Source: Actinomycetota bacterium (GTDB lineage: Bacteria; Actinomycetota; Thermoleophilia; Gaiellales; Gaiellaceae). From it: a stretch of 64,000 nt of DNA. The notes under the pieces were generated by a model, which saw nothing but the letters and a program-made list of their open reading frames with translations, was not told where the DNA came from and ran no database searches. Positions 43,993 through 52,548 of this stretch are shown here, piece by piece. Position 1 is the first letter of the stretch; each line of letters begins with the position of its first letter. A program made the translations under genes and the position numbers. The stretch covers positions 22,072-86,071 of the forward strand of contig VAWH01000072.1 of NCBI GenBank assembly GCA_005888315.1, given 5' to 3'.

Positions 43993-44110
43993 AATTGCTC
44001 ACCGCGGGCATATGGCCAGGTGCCGCCCGGGTGCGCATCGCCCAGTGGCAGAGACGCTAGCGCCCGGGTGTGTGCTTGCCAATAGGCCATCCGGCCCATC
44101 TTTTGAAACC
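43941..44110 (-). ncRNA. Candidate orphan small RNA ending at the intrinsic terminator
   Basis: The minus-strand DNA upstream of the terminator holds two copies of CACCCGGGCG about 35 nt apart and several self-complementary patches, and no convincing protein frame; the longest minus frame here runs into the terminator U-tract. A strong terminator without a gene implies an independent transcript of roughly 100-250 nt. The 5' end is a guess. It is not SRP RNA, 6S, tmRNA or RNase P by any motif I can see. It lies head to head with the sensor kinase gene. Confidence 0.4.
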
Positions 44111-44121
44111 GGAGACACATC

Positions 44122-47100
44122 GTGCGGCTTCCCTCGCAGGCAGGTCGCCTCGACGGCTCAGGCCGCGGCTCCTATCATCCACAGAGCCCAGTGAGTGCGG
44201 AAACCCAGGCGGTTTTCTTCAACGCAGTGCCGCTGTTAGCGGTCGCCTCGGCCTACCTTGCCGTCACCGTGATCGTAGCGCCGAGGCTTTGGCGCGAACG
44301 CGCGGGCTTAAAGGGGAGCGAGCTCGCCGTGCCGCTGATGTTTCCGTGCATCGGGCTCCCGGCCGCGATCATCGCAGGTGCCGTTCTCCACGACCGGCGC
44401 CCGATCGGAGGTCACGTTTGGGTCTTGTTCGCGGCGAGCGTGATCGCGCTGTTGCCTGCACTCGTTTTCCTCTTCCGCCGGGGCGACGGCGGCGAGGTCC
44501 TCTCGAGCGGGGCCCGCGCCCGTGAGGCTGAAGAGCTCGTCTCGGTTCGGGGGAGAGAGCTCGAGGCGGTGGCTGCGATCTCCGAGGGGCTGGCGCGGAC
44601 GACCGATCCCGAGGCGGCCGGCCGCGTCCTTCTTGATGAAGTGGGCTCCGCGCTCGGCATCGAGTTCACGGCACTGGCGCTGATCGACGAGGACGCAGGC
44701 GAGGCGCGCGGCCTGCTCGCGCGAGATCAGGGACACGACGTCGATTGGTGGCGCGACGTTCGGATCGACCTCCGCAACGAGTCGTCCGGAATCGCGAGCG
44801 CCTTCTTCCAGGCGGCGCCAGTGGTGGTCTTCGATTGCTCCGTCTCGCCGCTCGTCAGTCAGCGGCTCGTCGATCGGGTCGGCGCCAAGAGCGGTGCCTT
44901 CGTCCCGCTGATCGTCGACGAGCGCATCATCGGCGTCCTCGTCGCGGCGCCGACCTCGGCCAAGCGCGCCTTCTCGGGCGAGGAAGTGACGCTGATGCAG
45001 TCGCTGGCGGCCGATACGGGCCTGGCCCTCGAGCGCACACGGTCGGCCGACGCGCTCGACGAGGCTCTCGCACGCGAGCGTCTTGTCGCCGAGATCTCGC
45101 GGCGCGTGCGCGCGGTCGAGGGGCTCGCCGACGGCACCCGGATCGCGGTCATAGAGGTCGGCCGGGCGCTGCGGGCCTCCCGTTGCTACATCCGTCTCGG
45201 CGGGCCTGGCGAGACGCAGCGGCTTGCAGCCGAGTGGTTCGCGGCCGGCCTGCAGCCGATCGGAGCGCAGACACAGAACCTCCCGGCTGCAAACCTGGCG
45301 GCGCTGAAGCGGCGGACGGTCGTGATCTCGGACATCGACCACGGTTCGGAGCTCGAGGCTCCCGAGGTGGGCACCATCGAGACCCTGCGTCGGATCGGGA
45401 CGAAGTCCCTCGTCGCGACACCAATGCTCGCCTTCGACCGGCCGATCGGCGTCCTGGGACTGCACCGGGCGGAGAGCGGCCCGTGGTCGGAGGGCGAGGT
45501 CGCTCTCGTCGAGTCGGTCGCGCGCGAGTTGGCGCTCGCCATTCACTCGGCGCGCCTGCTCGAAGAAAATCGGCGGCGCCTGCTGGAGCAGACGGCGCTC
45601 CTGCGTGCGGCCCAGGTCGTCACGAGCGAGCTCGAGCTCGAGGCGGTGCTCCAGCGGCTCGTCGACGAGGTCGCCCGGCTGCTCGATTGCGAGGCCGCCG
45701 ACTGCTACCTGCTCGACAGGCAGCGCGGAATCCTGCGCTGCGCCGCAGTCCACGGGCGCGAACCCAAGCTCGTCGGCTCAGAGTTCTCGGCCGATCAGGG
45801 CCTCGCCGGTCAGGCGATCCGGCAACGAGCCCCGGCTCTCTCGAGCGACCACCCCGAGCTACAGGATTCGGTGCCGCACGCGGCCTACGAGGGCTACGCG
45901 GGCGCGATCGCCGCACCGATGGTGTGGTCGGACGAGATCCGCGGAGTCCTCGGTGTCGGAACGCAGGCGGATCGCTCCTTCACGAGCTCGGACGCCGAGT
46001 TGCTAGAGGCCTTCGCCACCCTGGCGGCGCTCGCGTTGCGCAATGCCGAGAGCTTCGAAGAGCGCTCGCGGCAGGCGAAGATCCAGCGCGCTTTCTACGA
46101 CATCGCCTCCGTGCTCGCGGCGCCGATCTCCCAGGGCGAGACGCTCGGCGCGGTCGCGCGCGCCGCCGCCGAGGCGCTCGGCGGCGACTCGGCAGCTCTA
46201 CTGATGCCGAGCGAAGGCGCCTTCGAGGTCGCCGCCGCTCACGGGCTGCCGAACGAGGTCGCACCCGTCGTTCACGAGGCGGCGGTCCGGGCGGCCGAGC
46301 CGCTGGCGACATGTGCGCGCAACGGCACCATGATCGCAGCGCCGGCACTGGCCGAGGACGAGCGCTTCGATCCGGACTGGCGCAAGGCCGCCGCGTCGGC
46401 GGGGTACGGCGCACTCCTCGCCGTCCCGGTAGGGGCGCCGGGCGGACGCGACGGCGTGGCCGTCGTCTTCTTCTCCGACACGCGCCATTTCAGCGACTAC
46501 GACCTCGAGTTGGCGCTCAACCTCGCGGGAACCGCCCGTGGCGCGCTCGAGCGAAGCGAGCTCTACGAGAGCGAGCGCCGCGCCCGCGGGCTCGCGCAGC
46601 AGCTCGCGCGTACGGGCACGTTGCTCGCGACCGAGCTCGACCCGGCGGCCGTGCTCGACGAGATCGTCGCTCAGGCTCCTGCTTTGCTCGAGGCCGACGC
46701 CGCGGTCGTCCGCCTGGTGGAGGACGACGAGCTCGTCGTCAGCGCGACGGGCGGGGAGCTGCCGGGCGACCTGCTCGACTCACGCGCGCCCGCGACCGGC
46801 TGGGCGGCAGCGGACGCGATCCAGACTGGCGCCCCGGTCGCGATTGGAGATGTCGAGAACGAAGGGCCCGCCGCCGCCTCGGACCCCGCGCTGGCCGCCG
46901 GCTACCGGGCTTTCCTGGCGGTCCCGCTCGTCGGCTCCGAAGGAGGCCCACAGGGCGTCCTATCCGTCTATGCGCGGCGGCCGCGCAGCTGGCAGGCGGA
47001 CGAGGTGGAGGCGCTCGCGGCGCTTGCGGGCAACGCCTCGGCCGCGCTTGCCAGCGCGGAGCTCTACCAACGCGTCGCGCTCGAGAAGGAGCGCAGCGTC

Positions 47101-48144
47101 GCCATCCTCGCGAACATCGCCGACGGGATCGTGGCCGTCGATCGCGAGGGCCGGGTGGTGCTGTGGAACGACGCGGCGGAGCGGATCACCGGTGTTCGCG
47201 CCGCCGACGCGATCGGCCACTCGACCGCTCAGGTGCTGCAGAGGACGCTCGAATCCGGGGACGAAACCAGCACGGACGCGGGCGGCGACCGGTTGCTGTC
47301 GATCCCGCGGGGCGACGAGGAGGTCTGGCTCTCGTTGACCGAGGCGATCATGCGAGACCCGGCCGGCGGAGTCGCCGGTCGGATCTTCGCGTTCCGCGAC
47401 ATCTCGGCCGAGCGTGTCGTCGAGCAGATGAAGTCCGATTTCGTCACCGCCGTCTCTCACGAGCTGCGAACGCCGCTCACTTCGATCTACGGCTTTGCCG
47501 AGACATTGCTTCGGGAAGACGTGCTCTTCGGTGAGAAGGAGCGGCGGACCTTCCTCGGCTACATCGCCTCCGAGTCGGAGCGCCTGACCACGATCGTCGA
47601 CCAGCTACTGAACGTCGCTCGGCTCGAGACAGGCGACCTGCAAGTCAACCTTGCGCCGACCGATGTCCGGGGCGTGGTCTCGGATGTCGTCCAGCTCGTG
47701 GAGCAGACACCGAGCGCGAACGGTCACGAATTCGTCGTCGACTTGCCGGCAGGACCGCTCGATGCCGAGGCCGACCGAGACAAGCTGCGCCAGATCCTCG
47801 CCAACCTCATCGACAACGCCCTCAAGTACTCGCCGGCGGGCGGCAAGGTGATCGTGGCCGCCCGCGCCAACGGTGAGGTCGCGGAGGTGAAGGTGGTCGA
47901 CGAGGGGATCGGGATTTCCGAAGAGGAGCAGCGGCGGATCTTCACGAAGTTCTACCGTGGCGAAGCGATGACGCGCGATCCTGCGACGACCGGAACCGGC
48001 CTCGGGCTCTTCATCGCCCGAGGGCTCGTCTCCGCCATGGGCGGCCGGATTTGGGTGGACTCGCACGAAGGCGCCGGGTCGAGCTTCGCCTTCGAGCTGC
48101 CGCTGGCGCGCGCGACCGCGCTGAGCGGACGGGAGGCGGGATGA
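44122..48144 (+). CDS. Multi-GAF/PAS sensor histidine kinase
   Basis: 1340 residues. Two or three N-terminal membrane segments (about 25-115), then five GAF-like domains (about 150-310, 320-470, 480-630, 640-800, 815-975), a PAS domain (about 980-1100; DGIVAVDREGRVVLWNDAAE), HisKA with the phosphoacceptor His in FVTAVSHELRTPLTSIYGF, and HATPase_c (LIDNALKYSPAGGKV, DEGIGISEEEQ, GTGLGLFIARGL). Senses several signals and phosphorylates a partner. GTG 44122 has GGAG 9 nt upstream; GTG 44191, with a TATCAT box, is an alternative. Stop overlaps the receiver gene. Confidence 0.9.
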   Translation: MRLPSQAGRLDGSGRGSYHPQSPVSAETQAVFFNAVPLLAVASAYLAVTVIVAPRLWRERAGLKGSELAVPLMFPCIGLPAAIIAGAVLHDRRPIGGHVWVLFAASVIALLPALVFLFRRGDGGEVLSSGARAREAEELVSVRGRELEAVAAISEGLARTTDPEAAGRVLLDEVGSALGIEFTALALIDEDAGEARGLLARDQGHDVDWWRDVRIDLRNESSGIASAFFQAAPVVVFDCSVSPLVSQRLVDRVGAKSGAFVPLIVDERIIGVLVAAPTSAKRAFSGEEVTLMQSLAADTGLALERTRSADALDEALARERLVAEISRRVRAVEGLADGTRIAVIEVGRALRASRCYIRLGGPGETQRLAAEWFAAGLQPIGAQTQNLPAANLAALKRRTVVISDIDHGSELEAPEVGTIETLRRIGTKSLVATPMLAFDRPIGVLGLHRAESGPWSEGEVALVESVARELALAIHSARLLEENRRRLLEQTALLRAAQVVTSELELEAVLQRLVDEVARLLDCEAADCYLLDRQRGILRCAAVHGREPKLVGSEFSADQGLAGQAIRQRAPALSSDHPELQDSVPHAAYEGYAGAIAAPMVWSDEIRGVLGVGTQADRSFTSSDAELLEAFATLAALALRNAESFEERSRQAKIQRAFYDIASVLAAPISQGETLGAVARAAAEALGGDSAALLMPSEGAFEVAAAHGLPNEVAPVVHEAAVRAAEPLATCARNGTMIAAPALAEDERFDPDWRKAAASAGYGALLAVPVGAPGGRDGVAVVFFSDTRHFSDYDLELALNLAGTARGALERSELYESERRARGLAQQLARTGTLLATELDPAAVLDEIVAQAPALLEADAAVVRLVEDDELVVSATGGELPGDLLDSRAPATGWAAADAIQTGAPVAIGDVENEGPAAASDPALAAGYRAFLAVPLVGSEGGPQGVLSVYARRPRSWQADEVEALAALAGNASAALASAELYQRVALEKERSVAILANIADGIVAVDREGRVVLWNDAAERITGVRAADAIGHSTAQVLQRTLESGDETSTDAGGDRLLSIPRGDEEVWLSLTEAIMRDPAGGVAGRIFAFRDISAERVVEQMKSDFVTAVSHELRTPLTSIYGFAETLLREDVLFGEKERRTFLGYIASESERLTTIVDQLLNVARLETGDLQVNLAPTDVRGVVSDVVQLVEQTPSANGHEFVVDLPAGPLDAEADRDKLRQILANLIDNALKYSPAGGKVIVAARANGEVAEVKVVDEGIGISEEEQRRIFTKFYRGEAMTRDPATTGTGLGLFIARGLVSAMGGRIWVDSHEGAGSSFAFELPLARATALSGREAG

Positions 48145-48578
48145 CCACCGTGCTCGTCGTCGACGACGAGGCCCCGATTCGGCTGCTCTGCCGAGTCAAC
48201 CTCGAGGCCGAGAACATGAAGGTGCTCGAGGCCGCTAACGGCGACACCGGGCTCGAGATGGCGCGCGCCGAGCATCCTGACGTCGTGCTGCTCGACGTAA
48301 TGATGCCGGGCCGAAGCGGCTGGGAAGTCGCGGAGGAGCTGCTCGCGGACGACGCGACCAGCGGCATCCCGATCGTCTTCCTGACCGCGCGGGCCGAGGT
48401 CAGAGACCGGGCCAAGGGAATCGACCTCGGCGGTGTCGACTACGTGACGAAGCCGTTCAACCCGGTCGAACTGGCCCCTCTCGTGCGGGACCTCGTGCGC
48501 CGCGTCGAGAGCGGCGAGCGCGACGCTCTCCGGCGCGAGAAGTTCGCCGAGTTGCGCGAGCTTCTAGAGCGCTACTAG
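48141..48578 (+). CDS. Response regulator receiver protein
   Basis: 145 residues: a single REC domain (VLVVDDEAPIRLLCRVNLE, phosphoacceptor Asp in VVLLDVMMPGRSGWEV, FLTARAE with the Thr, YVTKPFNPVEL with the Lys) plus a 25-residue helical tail. No DNA-binding domain. The ATGA overlap with the kinase makes it the obvious cognate partner. Output is probably by protein contact. The stop overlaps that of the convergent CAP-domain gene by 4 nt. Confidence 0.93.
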   Translation: MTTVLVVDDEAPIRLLCRVNLEAENMKVLEAANGDTGLEMARAEHPDVVLLDVMMPGRSGWEVAEELLADDATSGIPIVFLTARAEVRDRAKGIDLGGVDYVTKPFNPVELAPLVRDLVRRVESGERDALRREKFAELRELLERY

Positions 48579-49063
48579 CTGCCGGCGAAATCGGCGGTGA
48601 CCAGGGTGGCGGTCGACCAGCCACGGAAGGCGCCGACCGGAGTGGCGACGCCGATCCTGCGCAGGCTCGGATCGAGCAGGGTCGCGCGGTGCGGCGGGCT
48701 GGCGAGCCAATCGGCGACCGTCACGTTCGCCGACATGACGCCGCTCGACCAGGCGAGGTTCTCCTCGAACAGTCGCCCGCGAACGTGGAACCGGGTCATC
48801 CGTCCACCAAAGTCGCCGTGAGCAAAGTAGTCGTAGCGCAGCATGTCGAGCGAATGAAAGCGCGCGGCGCGCGCCAGACGGAAGTCGAGGCTGAGCTTCG
48901 GAAGCAGGTGCAGCGCCCGCACCGAGTTGATGGCGGCGACCAGCGCCGCGTCCCGCGTGGTCGACGCGGTACGGCTCCCGGCCACTGAGCTTGGCCTGGC
49001 CTCTGGTGCCGCGCAAAACGCGAACACGAGGACCACGCAAACGGATAGTGCCCCCCGACGCAT
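48575..49063 (-). CDS. Secreted CAP/SCP-domain protein
   Basis: 162 residues. Signal peptide (ALSVCVVLVFAFCAAPEA), then a CAP domain: INSVRALHLLPKLSLDFRLARAARFHSLDML, FAHGDFGGRM, ENLAWSSG and WLASPPHRATLLDP. The His/Glu positions of bacterial CAP proteins (YFAHGDF, ENLA, PPHRATLL) are present. Role unknown; often cell-wall associated. A paralogue lies at 52549. Confidence 0.85.
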   Translation of the reverse strand: MRRGALSVCVVLVFAFCAAPEARPSSVAGSRTASTTRDAALVAAINSVRALHLLPKLSLDFRLARAARFHSLDMLRYDYFAHGDFGGRMTRFHVRGRLFEENLAWSSGVMSANVTVADWLASPPHRATLLDPSLRRIGVATPVGAFRGWSTATLVTADFAGS

Positions 49064-49226
49064 CCGAAGCCCGGATTTGTAGCAGGCCGATCGGACTGCA
49101 GCTTGGGCGAAATGTCACGAAGTCCGAACTAGTGCGCGCTCTGTGCAAGAAAAATCGCCTCGCGCGCCGAATAGCGATTCACTCGCGTGGCCGCTAAACC
49201 CGGGCTGCGATACCTTGGCGGTTCAA

Positions 49227-49300
49227 CGGGGCGTAGCGCAGCCTGGTAGCGCATCCGCTTTGGGAGCGGAAGGTCGCCGGTTCAAATCCGGCCGCCCCGA
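49227..49300 (+). tRNA. tRNA-Pro (anticodon TGG)
   Basis: Full cloverleaf: acceptor CGGGGCG/CGCCCCG with A73, anticodon stem TCCGC/GCGGA with loop TTTGGGA, T-arm GCCGG-TTCAAAT-CCGGC. CCA is not encoded. Follows a 163-bp stretch after the CAP gene in which I see only promoter-like sequence. Confidence 0.95.
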
Positions 49301-49321
49301 CTACAGGCTCATGACCTTGCG

Positions 49322-49921
49322 TCACGACGTCCATGCGGGTAGGTCCGCCCACTCTTCCAGCAGGTAAACAGCAGTCTCGAGCTCAGATGCGGAAAGTCGG
49401 TACGGCTCCGCGTAGGCGACCTGCTCGACGAGAGGCGTGGGTGAGAGGCGGTCGAGCGCGTTGAGCACATAGCGGATCGGCAGGCCGTGGGCGACGACCA
49501 GGATCCTCCGTTCCGCCCGGGCAAGGATTTTCCGGTAGCCGGCGGCGTAGCGTCGTACCGTCCCGGCCCGACTCTCGCCTCCACCGGGTGCTTCGACCGT
49601 AGGCTCGTTCGCCGCCGCCCACTCGCGGTAGTCGATGAGCGTCCCGCCTTCGAAGCGGCCGAAGCGGACGTCGTTCAGTTCGGGCATCACGACGCGCGGG
49701 ACGACGCGCCCCGCGAGCGCGAGGTCGGCCGTCTGTCGCACGCGCTCGAACTCGCTCGTCACGCACAGGTCGAGTTCGACGCCGGCGAGCCGTTCGCCGA
49801 GCCGCAGCGCCTGCTCCTCGCCGGCTGCGGTCAACGCGCAGGCGACGGCCGGGTCGCCGTTGACGGTGCCGACGAAGCTGAGCTCGCTCTCACCGTGGCG
49901 GGCGAGGATCACCTCGTCCAT
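49322..49921 (-). CDS. Histidine phosphatase-family protein
   Basis: 199 residues. RHG signature VILARHGESELSF at residues 4-16, the second Arg in SEFERVRQTADLAL, Glu in VRFGRFEGGTL, and the second catalytic His in ILVVAHGLPIRYVLN. A phosphoglycerate-mutase-like phosphatase of unknown substrate. ATG 49921 is right before the motif and overlaps the upstream CtaG-like gene by 13 nt. A relative is encoded at 61391. Confidence 0.88.
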   Translation of the reverse strand: MDEVILARHGESELSFVGTVNGDPAVACALTAAGEEQALRLGERLAGVELDLCVTSEFERVRQTADLALAGRVVPRVVMPELNDVRFGRFEGGTLIDYREWAAANEPTVEAPGGGESRAGTVRRYAAGYRKILARAERRILVVAHGLPIRYVLNALDRLSPTPLVEQVAYAEPYRLSASELETAVYLLEEWADLPAWTS

Positions 49922-50667
49922 CTGGCGTGCCTGAGGTCGAGCGCCGACTCGTCGCGGCGCATGAAGCGGATGAAGTAGAACGCGAAGGCCCCGAAGAAGA
50001 CGACTGCCTCCTCCGCCGCCATGGTCAGGCCCGCGACCTGCTGGTCGGTGAGCGGGCTCCACCCCCAGACGCGCGGCGCGTGCTCGTAGAAGTCGTAGAC
50101 GGCATTCGGGATCAGCGCGAGCAGCAGCCCGAGCGGGCTCGCGAGCGCGAAGGCGCCGAACAGGTACGCGGCCGAGGCGCCCGCATCGAGACGTCCGGTC
50201 AGCACCGGCCACCAGACGAGCAGGCCGGTGACGAAGTAGCAGAGGTGCTCCAGGTGGAGCAGCGTCGACGGGTGCCGCAACGCCGTGTCATAGGCGGCCG
50301 GGATGTGCCAGGCGTAGTAAGACGCCAGCCAAAGCGGGAGCGCGACGAGCGGGTGGGTGAGGGCGCGGACCGCGGCGTATTTGCGCGACGCGGCGGCCGC
50401 GGCGGGTGGCACGCCGAGCACGACGAGCGCCGGGCTCCACTCCGCGAGCGCGACGTTCTGAAGCAGGTGCGCCGTCAACAGGTAGTGGAGCGCGAGGCTC
50501 TCCAGCGGAGTCACGAAGACAGCAAGGATCAGCCCGAGCCCGCCGAGGAAGCACGCGATCCGCCAGCCCGGCGCGGGGTAGCGGCGGAGCACGAACGCGT
50601 AGCCCAAGGCGAGGAGCGGCACGAGCACGACGGCCTCTGCGTGGAGGCTCCACGAGTACGGATGCAC
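49909..50667 (-). CDS. CtaG/caa3-type cytochrome c oxidase assembly membrane protein
   Basis: 252 residues with seven predicted membrane helices. Conserved His-containing segments HYLLTAHLLQNVAL, ASYYAWHIPAAYDTAL, LLHLEHLCYFVTGLLVWWPVL and PDQQ-like SPLTDQQVAGLTMAAEEAVVF are those of the caa3_CtaG family, linked to copper insertion into cytochrome oxidase. No oxidase subunits are in the window. Starts 19 bp before the divergent tRNA-Gly. Confidence 0.87.
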   Translation of the reverse strand: MHPYSWSLHAEAVVLVPLLALGYAFVLRRYPAPGWRIACFLGGLGLILAVFVTPLESLALHYLLTAHLLQNVALAEWSPALVVLGVPPAAAAASRKYAAVRALTHPLVALPLWLASYYAWHIPAAYDTALRHPSTLLHLEHLCYFVTGLLVWWPVLTGRLDAGASAAYLFGAFALASPLGLLLALIPNAVYDFYEHAPRVWGWSPLTDQQVAGLTMAAEEAVVFFGAFAFYFIRFMRRDESALDLRHARWTR

Positions 50668-50686
50668 GCCGCTACGCTAGACGCAC

Positions 50687-50758
50687 GCGGGCGTAGCTCA
50701 GTGGTAGAGCAGCAGGTTTCCATCCTGCGTGCCGCGGGTTCGATCCCCGCCGCCCGCT
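50687..50758 (+). tRNA. tRNA-Gly (anticodon TCC)
   Basis: Acceptor GCGGGCG/CGCCCGC with T73, D-arm AGCTCAGTGGTAGAGC, anticodon stem GCAGG/CCTGC with loop TTTCCAT, T-arm GCGGG-TTCGATC-CCCGC. CCA not encoded. Confidence 0.95.
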
Positions 50759-50776
50759 CTGTCCGAGGCTCTCGGT

Positions 50777-51077
50777 ATGTTTTCAGAAGTGAAAACAGCC
50801 GAGCGCGAAGAGGCGCGGTCGATGCCCCGCAACGAGGGACGATCGATCAAGGAGATTGCCCGATCGCTGGGCGTTTCGACTTCTTCGGTCAGCCATTGGG
50901 TGCGCGACATCGAGCTCACCGCGGAGCAGCACGATGCGCTGCAGGCATGGAATCGGTTGCATGAGCGACAGCGCCTGGCGCGGGCGGCCAAGCACGGAGA
51001 TCGCCCAAACGATCTATGGCTCGATTCAAGAGCTGGCCGGCTTCGATCGCCCGGAGTGGCTCGACATGCCTCCCTAA
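50777..51077 (+). pseudogene. Helix-turn-helix protein remnant next to tRNA-Gly
   Basis: From ATG 50777 the frame encodes an HTH segment: EGRSIKEIARSLGVSTSSVS then HWVRDIELTAEQHDAL, as in the N-terminus of actinobacterial proteins that carry an HTH before a homing-endonuclease or similar domain. After about 70 codons (near 50985) the sense is lost: this frame runs antisense through the next gene, while another frame continues as TEIAQTIYGSIQELAGFDRPEWLDMPP to a stop at 51077. So a frameshifted, shortened gene 18 bp after a tRNA, a typical place for mobile element debris. Confidence 0.5.
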
Positions 51078-51370
51078 CGAGGCTGATCCGCCAGCGGCTC
51101 CAGCGCCCCGGCGGTCGGCTCGAGCTTGCCCGACTCGAGGCCGGCGACGATCTCGCGGGCGAGGGCCCGTGCCTCGCTGACCTGCTTGACCTCGAGCACG
51201 GTGTTGACGGCCGCGAGGTGATTGCCGTCGACCAGGGACAGTTCGATGTCGACGGTGTCGAGATCTCGTTTTGCGATGTAGGAATCCTCGGGAACACCGA
51301 TCCACACGCGCACCGACCGGCCGTCCGGCATCGTCGCGACCGCCTCGATCGGTTCACCGCGCAGGCTCAC
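51074..51370 (-). CDS. Conserved-looking hypothetical protein (98 aa)
   Basis: 98 residues, no membrane segments: EAVATMPDGRSVRVWIGVPEDS, then TVDIELSLVDGNHLAAVNTVLEV and a helical C-terminus with EARALAREIVAGLESGKLEP. Mixed alpha/beta. Ends at the stop of the HTH remnant (4-nt overlap) and is divergent from the transporter gene. No family recognised. GTG start, clean stop. Confidence 0.5.
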   Translation of the reverse strand: MSLRGEPIEAVATMPDGRSVRVWIGVPEDSYIAKRDLDTVDIELSLVDGNHLAAVNTVLEVKQVSEARALAREIVAGLESGKLEPTAGALEPLADQPR

Positions 51371-51432
51371 GCGCTCCGCATTCTCGCGCAGCGGGCCATC
51401 TAAACGTCCGATGTCGCCGCGATCCTTATCGC

Positions 51433-52521
51433 GTGGTGCCCGAGCGGCTCGTCCGCTTTCCCGTGCGCACGATCCTGACCGTGCTCGGCACGATCATCGC
51501 CGTCGCGGTCGCGCTCGAGGTGATCTGGATCGCGCGGCACGTGATCGTTTGGATCCTGATCTCACTCTTCCTCGCACTCGCAATGAACCCCGCGGTCGAG
51601 TTCTTCCAAAGGCACGGAATCCGCCGGCGCGGCCTCGCCGCCGGTGTCACCTACATCCTCGTGCTCGCCGCTCTCGCCGCGATTGGAGCGCTATTCGTGC
51701 CGACGGTCGTTCACCAGGTGAGCGATTTCGTGGGCAAGGTCCCCGACTACGTCCACGACATCAGCCACGGCAAGGGCCGATTTGGCTTCCTCGAGACCAA
51801 GTACCACCTGCCGGAGAAGATCCGGGACGCGATCCATAAGGGCGGCGCCGCGAAGGTGCTCGGCCTCTCCGGCGCGGCGCTCTCGATCACGAAGAGCGTG
51901 ATCACGATCGTCGTCGGGACGCTCACGATCGCGTTTCTGACCTTCTTCATGCTGCTCGAGGGCCCGACGTGGATGGAGCGCTTCTATGGGCTGCTCCCAT
52001 CCGAGTCGCGGCCCCGTTGGGAGAACGTGTGCCGCCAGATCTACCGCACTGTCGGCGGCTACGTGACGGGGAACCTCCTGATCAGCCTGATCGCGGGCAG
52101 CTCGACGACGCTCGTGCTGATCATCATGGGCGTGCCTTACGCGGTCGCGCTTGGCCTGCTGGTCGCGATTCTCGATCTGATCCCGCTCGCCGGGGCCACG
52201 ATCGCGGCGATCGTAATCGGTGCCGTCGCCTTCATTCACTCGATCGTGGCCGGCATCGTCGTGATCGTCTTCTTCATCGTCTACCAGCAGGTCGAGAACC
52301 ACTTCCTGCAGCCGGTCGTCTATGGACGGACGGTGCAACTCTCGCCGCTGATGGTTCTGATCTCGGTGCTGATCGGCGCGGAGCTGGCCGGCATCCTCGG
52401 CGCGCTCGGCGCCATCCCCGTCGCGGGCGCCATCCAGGTGCTCATCGTCGACTGGCTGCGCCACCGGCGCGAGCGCAATGTGCCCGCGGCCGCCGCTATC
52501 CCCCAAACGGGGGAGACGTGA
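51433..52521 (+). CDS. AI-2E family transporter (PerM-like)
   Basis: 362 residues, eight membrane helices in the PerM/YdiK pattern: IARHVIVWILISLFLALAMNP near the start, the central soluble region (GKVPDYVHDISHGKGRF), then VGGYVTGNLLISLIAG, PYAVALGLLVAILDLIPLAG and YQQVENHFLQPVVYG, the family hallmark. Name is historical; AI-2 export is proven for few members. GTG 51433 or 51436, with a TATCGC box close upstream. Confidence 0.9.
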   Translation: MVPERLVRFPVRTILTVLGTIIAVAVALEVIWIARHVIVWILISLFLALAMNPAVEFFQRHGIRRRGLAAGVTYILVLAALAAIGALFVPTVVHQVSDFVGKVPDYVHDISHGKGRFGFLETKYHLPEKIRDAIHKGGAAKVLGLSGAALSITKSVITIVVGTLTIAFLTFFMLLEGPTWMERFYGLLPSESRPRWENVCRQIYRTVGGYVTGNLLISLIAGSSTTLVLIIMGVPYAVALGLLVAILDLIPLAGATIAAIVIGAVAFIHSIVAGIVVIVFFIVYQQVENHFLQPVVYGRTVQLSPLMVLISVLIGAELAGILGALGAIPVAGAIQVLIVDWLRHRRERNVPAAAAIPQTGET

Positions 52522-52548
52522 CCTCAAAGCACGGCCGATGTCTGGACC

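Noticed and set aside
44028..44075. A known riboswitch or SRP RNA from the CCCGGGTG repeats
   Set aside because: No consensus core of the SRP, 6S, cobalamin, c-di-GMP or guanidine classes could be matched by eye.
43932..44120. A 62-codon minus-strand protein in the ligase-kinase gap
   Set aside because: Its end is the terminator stem and U-tract; composition is not protein-like.
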